Below, piece after piece: positions 60,838 through 64,000 of a DNA stretch of 64,000 bases (its first letter is position 1; every line of letters starts with the position of its first letter). The stretch comes from 55-13 sp037190145. Lineage in GTDB: Bacteria > Armatimonadota > Fimbriimonadia > Fimbriimonadales > Fimbriimonadaceae. A model generated the notes under the pieces. That model did no database searches. It worked only from the letters and a program-made list of their open reading frames with translations, and was not told the DNA's origin. The stretch is taken from NCBI GenBank assembly GCA_037190145.1, contig JBBCJU010000006.1:248001-312000 (forward strand), written 5' to 3'. The position numbers and the translations under genes are program-made.

Positions 60838-60892
60838 GGCTTAATGGAAGACTATGTGTATAGCTTTTGTGGAATATAGGTGGTCGTCTAGT

Positions 60893-60924
60893 AAAACCAC
60901 GGAGAATTTCTGCTCCGTGGTTTT
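60893..60924 (-). terminator. Intercistronic terminator-like hairpin after binding-protein gene
   Basis: Perfect 12-base arms AAAACCACGGAG (60893-60904) and CTCCGTGGTTTT (60913-60924) around 8 bases. On the minus strand it ends in a T-run and lies between the binding-protein gene and the GH51 gene. Partial read-through would give more binding protein than downstream products. Confidence 0.75.
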
Positions 60925-60931
60925 GGATGAA

Positions 60932-61921
60932 TCAGTATTTACGATTTGGTAGCTCGTCTTTGGCGGTGGTTTGATCAAAGACTCGATCGGGGATGACCGT
61001 TCTCTTATCAAGTTTCTCGCCCTTCAGATGCTTGTCGACCGCATCGAAAAGGAATGGGCCAAGAAGAGGGTTGCACTCAACTGTGCAGTTCAGCTTGCCA
61101 TCAACCATGGCTTGGAATGCGGTCTTTACTCCATCGATAGACACAACAAGGATGTCTTTTCCGGGAACCTTGCCTGCCTCTTCAATTGCCTGAATGGCGC
61201 CGAGAGCCATGTCATCGTTATGAGCATAAAGAACAGTAATGTCTTTGCCTTGAGGACTCTTTAGAAGGGCTTCGGTAACTTCTTTCCCCTTCGCACGAGT
61301 GAAATCACCGGTCTGGCTGAAGACAATCTTTACATCGGGGCTGCTTGCGATGGCATCACGAAAACCTTTGGCTCGATCATTTGCAGGAGCGCTGCCAGTC
61401 GTTCCGGTGAGCTCTGCAACAACGGCTTTCCCGTTGGTTGCTTTGATAACCCATTCACCTGCGGATTGGCCTTCTTTCACGAAGTCAGCACCAATAAAGG
61501 TTACGTACAAATCATCGGGAACTGCAGGACGCCGGTCAGAAACGAAGACAGGAATATTGGCAGCCTTAGCTTCTCGAAGCACCGGTTCCCAACCCGTCTC
61601 CACCACGGGTGCGAAGGCAATGACGTCTACACCTTGAGCGATGTATCCCTTGATTGCTTTAATCTGGTTCTCTTGCTTTTGCTGGGCATCCGAGAATTTG
61701 AGATCAATTCCTCGCGCTTTGGCCTCGGACTGGATTGATTCCGAGTTAGCCTTGCGCCAATCACTCTCGGCCCCGATCTGAGAAAAGCCGATTACGAGTT
61801 TCTTACCGCCTGGGGTTGACCCTGAATCTCCGGTGGCGGCATCGCCTGCTTTGCTTCCGCAGCCCACGAGGGCAATCGCGGCAAGTCCTGTTAATAGCCA
61901 ATACTTCGACATTGAAATCAT
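60932..61921 (-). CDS. Sugar ABC transporter substrate-binding lipoprotein (YtfQ-like)
   Basis: A 329-residue lipoprotein with lipobox LVGC, acylated Cys21. The mature part opens LVIGFSQIGAESDWRKANSESIQ, a pattern nearly diagnostic of the YtfQ group of pentofuranose/galactofuranose binding proteins. It continues with FAPVVETGWEPVLREAKAANIPVFVSDRR and NDDMALGAIQAIEEAGKVPGKDI. Met4 (61912) is an alternative start. The genes behind it (GH51, ATPase, two permeases) complete an arabinofuranose uptake operon. Ligand is inferred from family and GH51 context. Confidence 0.9.
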   Translation of the reverse strand: MISMSKYWLLTGLAAIALVGCGSKAGDAATGDSGSTPGGKKLVIGFSQIGAESDWRKANSESIQSEAKARGIDLKFSDAQQKQENQIKAIKGYIAQGVDVIAFAPVVETGWEPVLREAKAANIPVFVSDRRPAVPDDLYVTFIGADFVKEGQSAGEWVIKATNGKAVVAELTGTTGSAPANDRAKGFRDAIASSPDVKIVFSQTGDFTRAKGKEVTEALLKSPQGKDITVLYAHNDDMALGAIQAIEEAGKVPGKDILVVSIDGVKTAFQAMVDGKLNCTVECNPLLGPFLFDAVDKHLKGEKLDKRTVIPDRVFDQTTAKDELPNRKY

Positions 61922-62227
61922 CTTATCACGTTCAGGAAGGGTAATTGGATATTGGGAATTCAGTGGTAGGGAGAAAAATAGAAAGTCGCTTTACTTGAGA
62001 TTGAACCTAGTAAATATTTTAAGACTATGAATTGCACTTGGTTCGGATGATGGGGTGTGTCCCAGCGATACATTCTTTTCAACGCTATAAGTCTATGGAT
62101 AATGGATTTGCATGCCTTTTTATAAAAGGATAATGGTTAACTTATCCTAGATTGATCTTGTAATCCTTTCATGACACTGCCATTCTTCAACAGCTGGGCA
62201 TTCGCGGAATGCTCGTGAGGAGATAGA
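61922..62227. other. Divergent intergenic region
   Basis: Roughly 300 A/T-rich bases between the minus-strand transporter operon and the small plus-strand gene. They must hold both promoters; I cannot pick a confident one. A dyad AGGATAA/TTATCCT lies at 62127-62148. Confidence 0.5.
62127..62148. promoter_or_regulatory. Dyad upstream of the small secreted protein gene
   Basis: AGGATAA (62127-62133) and TTATCCT (62142-62148) form a perfect 7-base dyad with an 8-base spacer, about 80 bases before the gene. It may be an operator; no regulator is known for it. Confidence 0.35.
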
Positions 62228-62464
62228 ATGCAAAAGTTGTCCATATATTCCCTTTTAGTTGTTGCCATCACTCTGTTGGGTCTTAACGTGCTTCTCGTGT
62301 GGAACAAGCCGGTTATTGCTGCGGCGCAGGGGAAAAAGTGGAATCAAGTTACGTCCGCTTTTCACAATACGGACAAACAGGCAACCCTACTGAAAAATGG
62401 ATATGAACCGTTTGCTGCGGCCATATCACTCAATAATCAAGAAGTAATCTACTATAGAAAATGA
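62228..62464 (+). CDS. Small exported protein of unknown function
   Basis: A 78-residue protein. The first 33 residues form a signal peptide or membrane anchor (LSIYSLLVVAITLLGLNVLLV), ending near AAAQG. The rest is short and polar (KWNQVTSAFHNTDKQATLLKNGYEP). The start ATG 62228 has AGGAG seven bases upstream, which supports a real gene despite its size. No motif or relative is recognised. Nearby genes give no role. Confidence 0.55.
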   Translation: MQKLSIYSLLVVAITLLGLNVLLVWNKPVIAAAQGKKWNQVTSAFHNTDKQATLLKNGYEPFAAAISLNNQEVIYYRK

Positions 62465-62643
62465 TACTGCTTGTGAATGATGAATATTTGTGCAGAAGCA
62501 GTTTATATGCTCATTGCCGAGGCGTAGTTAGTGGAATCTTCACTGGAAATTTCTGACAAATCAAATACTACAGGAAAGTGGGCCTTACAAGTGCAGATAG
62601 CAGGGTTGTTCTGAATTCAAGACAGGCTTACTAATTATTCAGG

Positions 62644-62670
62644 TATCGCTGTAAGTAATCTATAGCGATA
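62644..62670. repeat. Small inverted repeat
   Basis: TATCGCT (62644-62650) and AGCGATA (62664-62670) pair around 13 bases, just downstream of the tRNA terminator on the minus strand and at the end of the region behind the small gene. It may terminate the small plus-strand gene. Confidence 0.35.
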
Positions 62671-62682
62671 GTAGCTAGAAAC

Positions 62683-62718
62683 AAAGAATCCCAGGTTCAA
62701 AGGAACCTGGGATTCTTT
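62683..62718 (-). terminator. Terminator of the tRNA-Leu transcript
   Basis: Perfect 16-base arms (62683-62698 and 62703-62718) around a 4-base loop, starting AAAGAATCCC. The first base of the arm on the minus strand is also the last A of the tRNA CCA end. Confidence 0.8.
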
Positions 62719-62802
62719 GGTGGGCAAGGAGAGACTCGAACTCTCATGGTTTTACCCGCTGGAACCTAAATCCAGTGCGTCTACCAATTTCGCCACTCGC
62801 CC
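62718..62802 (-). tRNA. tRNA-Leu (anticodon UAG)
   Basis: The acceptor stem GGGCGAG pairs with CTTGCCC (one G-U). The D arm TGGCGAAATTGGTAGACGC is the usual leucine form. The anticodon stem CTGGA/TCCAG encloses TTTAGGT, anticodon TAG, reading CUA and related codons. A long variable arm and a T arm GAGAG-TTCGAGT-CTCTC follow. The 3' CCA is encoded. The 5' end is 20 bases after the stop of the minus-strand secreted-protein gene, so it may be processed from that transcript. Confidence 0.93.
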
Positions 62803-62821
62803 GCGAAGATGTATATGATAC

Positions 62822-63793
62822 CTAGGTGCCGTCCCAAGTTGAGCCTAAGGTCGCGGGGAGCGGTTTACTTTGTCGGGGCAACTTCAGACTGAGGGTGGCT
62901 TTGGCTCGCTCCCACTCGTCCGGATTTAGTCGTTTGACGTGGCCATCGATAAAGGAAACGACTCGTGTTCCATCGGGCCAAGCCTTGTCTTCATAGAATA
63001 AGACGGTTTCCGACGGCGAATCAATGGACGAAAGATTTACACCTGCTACAGCCATATTGAGCAAGAATTTTGCTCCGCTAGGATTTAGCGACTTTGTGGT
63101 TTCTTTACTCTTCATGTAAGGGTAAGCAACTTCGAAAGCTCCTTTTGTGCTTTGGACATAGGGGAGTTCATCGTCATAGTCTGCTGAGTACATGATCATG
63201 GCAAGCGATAGCTGCTTGGCATTCGACATTGTCTGCGCGCGATCTTCGGAGCCCCCTTTCGCTGGGCCGAGCGGTTTTAGCCACTCTTCCTTTGTCATAT
63301 CTGTTCGAGGAGTGATCGCGGTGATGTGCTTCGTATTGATCAGGGTCAAAGATAGGTCGTACTTGCTCAAGTCTGGCGGATTTTTCTCCTTCATGATTTC
63401 CGCCATATTGAATTGGACCGAGTAGGTGACTAAGAAATCTTGATCGTACAGTTTGATCGTCGAGCCGTTTGTCCAACTGATCCCCATCCGATCAAAAAAT
63501 GCGAGTCCTGCGGCTTGATCCGGATCGGCGGCCGCTCCTTCGCTCATCTCGGACCCTCGACCAAATGCGCCGAGAATCATCATCATTGGGTTCATGAGGC
63601 CCGAGAAGAAGTCATTTCCTCCCTGCTTCTCGTGAACGATTTTGACGGCGCGCATATCTTCACCAAGATCGGCAGCCTTCATCTTGTTGGGTAAGGATTG
63701 TCCTCTTAGAAGACTCCCAAGGTCTTGAGCAGGAACAAGTGCGGTAGGAATAGCCAGAATGGCGACGGCGAAGAGCTTAACGCTACGACTCAT
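62822..63793 (-). CDS. Secreted protein with DUF1559-like C-terminal region
   Basis: A 323-residue protein with an ordinary signal peptide (LFAVAILAIPTALVPAQ). Its C-terminal half resembles the body of prepilin-like proteins without their N-terminal methylation helix: NAKQLSLAMIMYSADYDDELPYV, a later LFYEDKAWPDG, and VVSFIDGHVKRL at the end, the H-x9-DG-type motif. The N-terminal half is unrecognised, with Met/Gly-rich MNPMMMILGAFGRGSEM. A secreted globular domain cut free from a pilin-type leader is the likely meaning. The tRNA gene follows on the same strand. Confidence 0.7.
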   Translation of the reverse strand: MSRSVKLFAVAILAIPTALVPAQDLGSLLRGQSLPNKMKAADLGEDMRAVKIVHEKQGGNDFFSGLMNPMMMILGAFGRGSEMSEGAAADPDQAAGLAFFDRMGISWTNGSTIKLYDQDFLVTYSVQFNMAEIMKEKNPPDLSKYDLSLTLINTKHITAITPRTDMTKEEWLKPLGPAKGGSEDRAQTMSNAKQLSLAMIMYSADYDDELPYVQSTKGAFEVAYPYMKSKETTKSLNPSGAKFLLNMAVAGVNLSSIDSPSETVLFYEDKAWPDGTRVVSFIDGHVKRLNPDEWERAKATLSLKLPRQSKPLPATLGSTWDGT

Positions 63794-63882
63794 AGAATTC
63801 TCCAGAATCCTACTTTATTGCCTTTTGCCCTCGAATTGAAAGACCCAAGGTCTGAACTTTCTAAGCCGTACCAAGTAGCGAA

Positions 63883-64000
63883 CTATTTTAAGGTTGGCGT
63901 AAGGTGTCCACGAATAATGAGACTTCCGTCTGTAATCTCATACTCGGTGAGGTGGGCTTCGATGGGCAGATCATCGGCATCCAAGACGGGGTTGATCTTG
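63883..64000 (-). CDS. C-terminal end of a second LmeA/DUF2993-like protein (partial)
   Basis: The minus-strand frame is open from the right edge to a stop at 63883, giving about 38 residues that end in VLDADDLPIEAHLTEYEITDGSLIIRG and HLTPTLK. The alternation of polar and hydrophobic residues and the IIRG ending resemble the C-terminal segment of the protein at 20990 (VKDLKVGQGILVASG). The start lies beyond the window. Confidence 0.55.
   Translation of the reverse strand, partial: KINPVLDADDLPIEAHLTEYEITDGSLIIRGHLTPTLK

Overview
The window looks like chromosomal DNA of a member of Armatimonadota, most likely the Fimbriimonadia. This is inferred from the mixture of genes, not from a marker phylogeny. 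It holds a prepilin-like protein with the DYDD-type region after the helix, two secreted proteins with VPEPAT PEP-CTERM tails, a planctomycete-like pair (cytochrome-c/DUF1549/DUF1553 plus DUF1501), and many small secreted proteins among well-conserved housekeeping genes. GC content is moderate. The exception is the left edge (1-2342), which is visibly richer in A/T.

Layout. 1-2342: the 3' part of a superfamily-1 helicase gene, cut by the window edge. 2459-6666 (minus): dCMP deaminase, WecA/TagO-like transferase, WecB epimerase, UppP and Pth, an envelope-precursor operon with pth at its end. 6729-13964: M14 carboxypeptidase, MarR regulator divergent from a BaiN-like flavoprotein, zinc ribbon, Tag glycosylase, cyclophilin lipoprotein, M28 peptidase. 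14079-17346: histidine kinase, ECF sigma factor, MFS transporter. 17531-17689: a probable structured non-coding RNA of no class I recognise. 17747-24853: TMEM14-like protein, PEP-CTERM proteins, prepilin, YgfZ, LmeA-like protein, Tat phosphoesterase, DinB. 24966-29782: infB, ylxR and nusA with an attenuator-like terminator in the nusA leader, then folB and dGTPase.

29837-35592: a winged-helix plus nucleotidyltransferase pair resembling a toxin-antitoxin module, in which the nucleotidyltransferase is frameshifted and the promoter carries tandem operators; then GT2, a frameshifted membrane protein with an intact paralogue 2 kb away, a caspase-fold peptidase, a methyltransferase and Dps. 35673-41375: MurQ and a BadF-type amino-sugar kinase in one operon, thiolase, a Gfo/Idh/MocA protein and NamZ. 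Together these suggest peptidoglycan salvage. 41451-47755: unknown secreted protein, ThuA, a copper-amine-oxidase-N-like protein and a large membrane-anchored patatin.

47907-61921: a saccharide region. It has the DUF1549/DUF1553 and DUF1501 pair, a GH5-SGNH fusion, a 20-residue-repeat protein, and an operon for a YtfQ-type pentofuranose transporter with a GH51 arabinofuranosidase between binding protein and ATPase. 62228-64000: a small secreted protein, tRNA-Leu(UAG) encoded directly behind a secreted-protein gene, and the end of a second LmeA-like gene.

Many gene ends, especially convergent ones, carry long perfect hairpins that often include the stop codon. There is no CRISPR array, insertion sequence, prophage or rRNA. 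The strongest candidates for something undescribed are the structured RNA at 17531-17689, the nusA leader attenuator, the wHTH/nucleotidyltransferase module with its operators, and the left-edge helicase.
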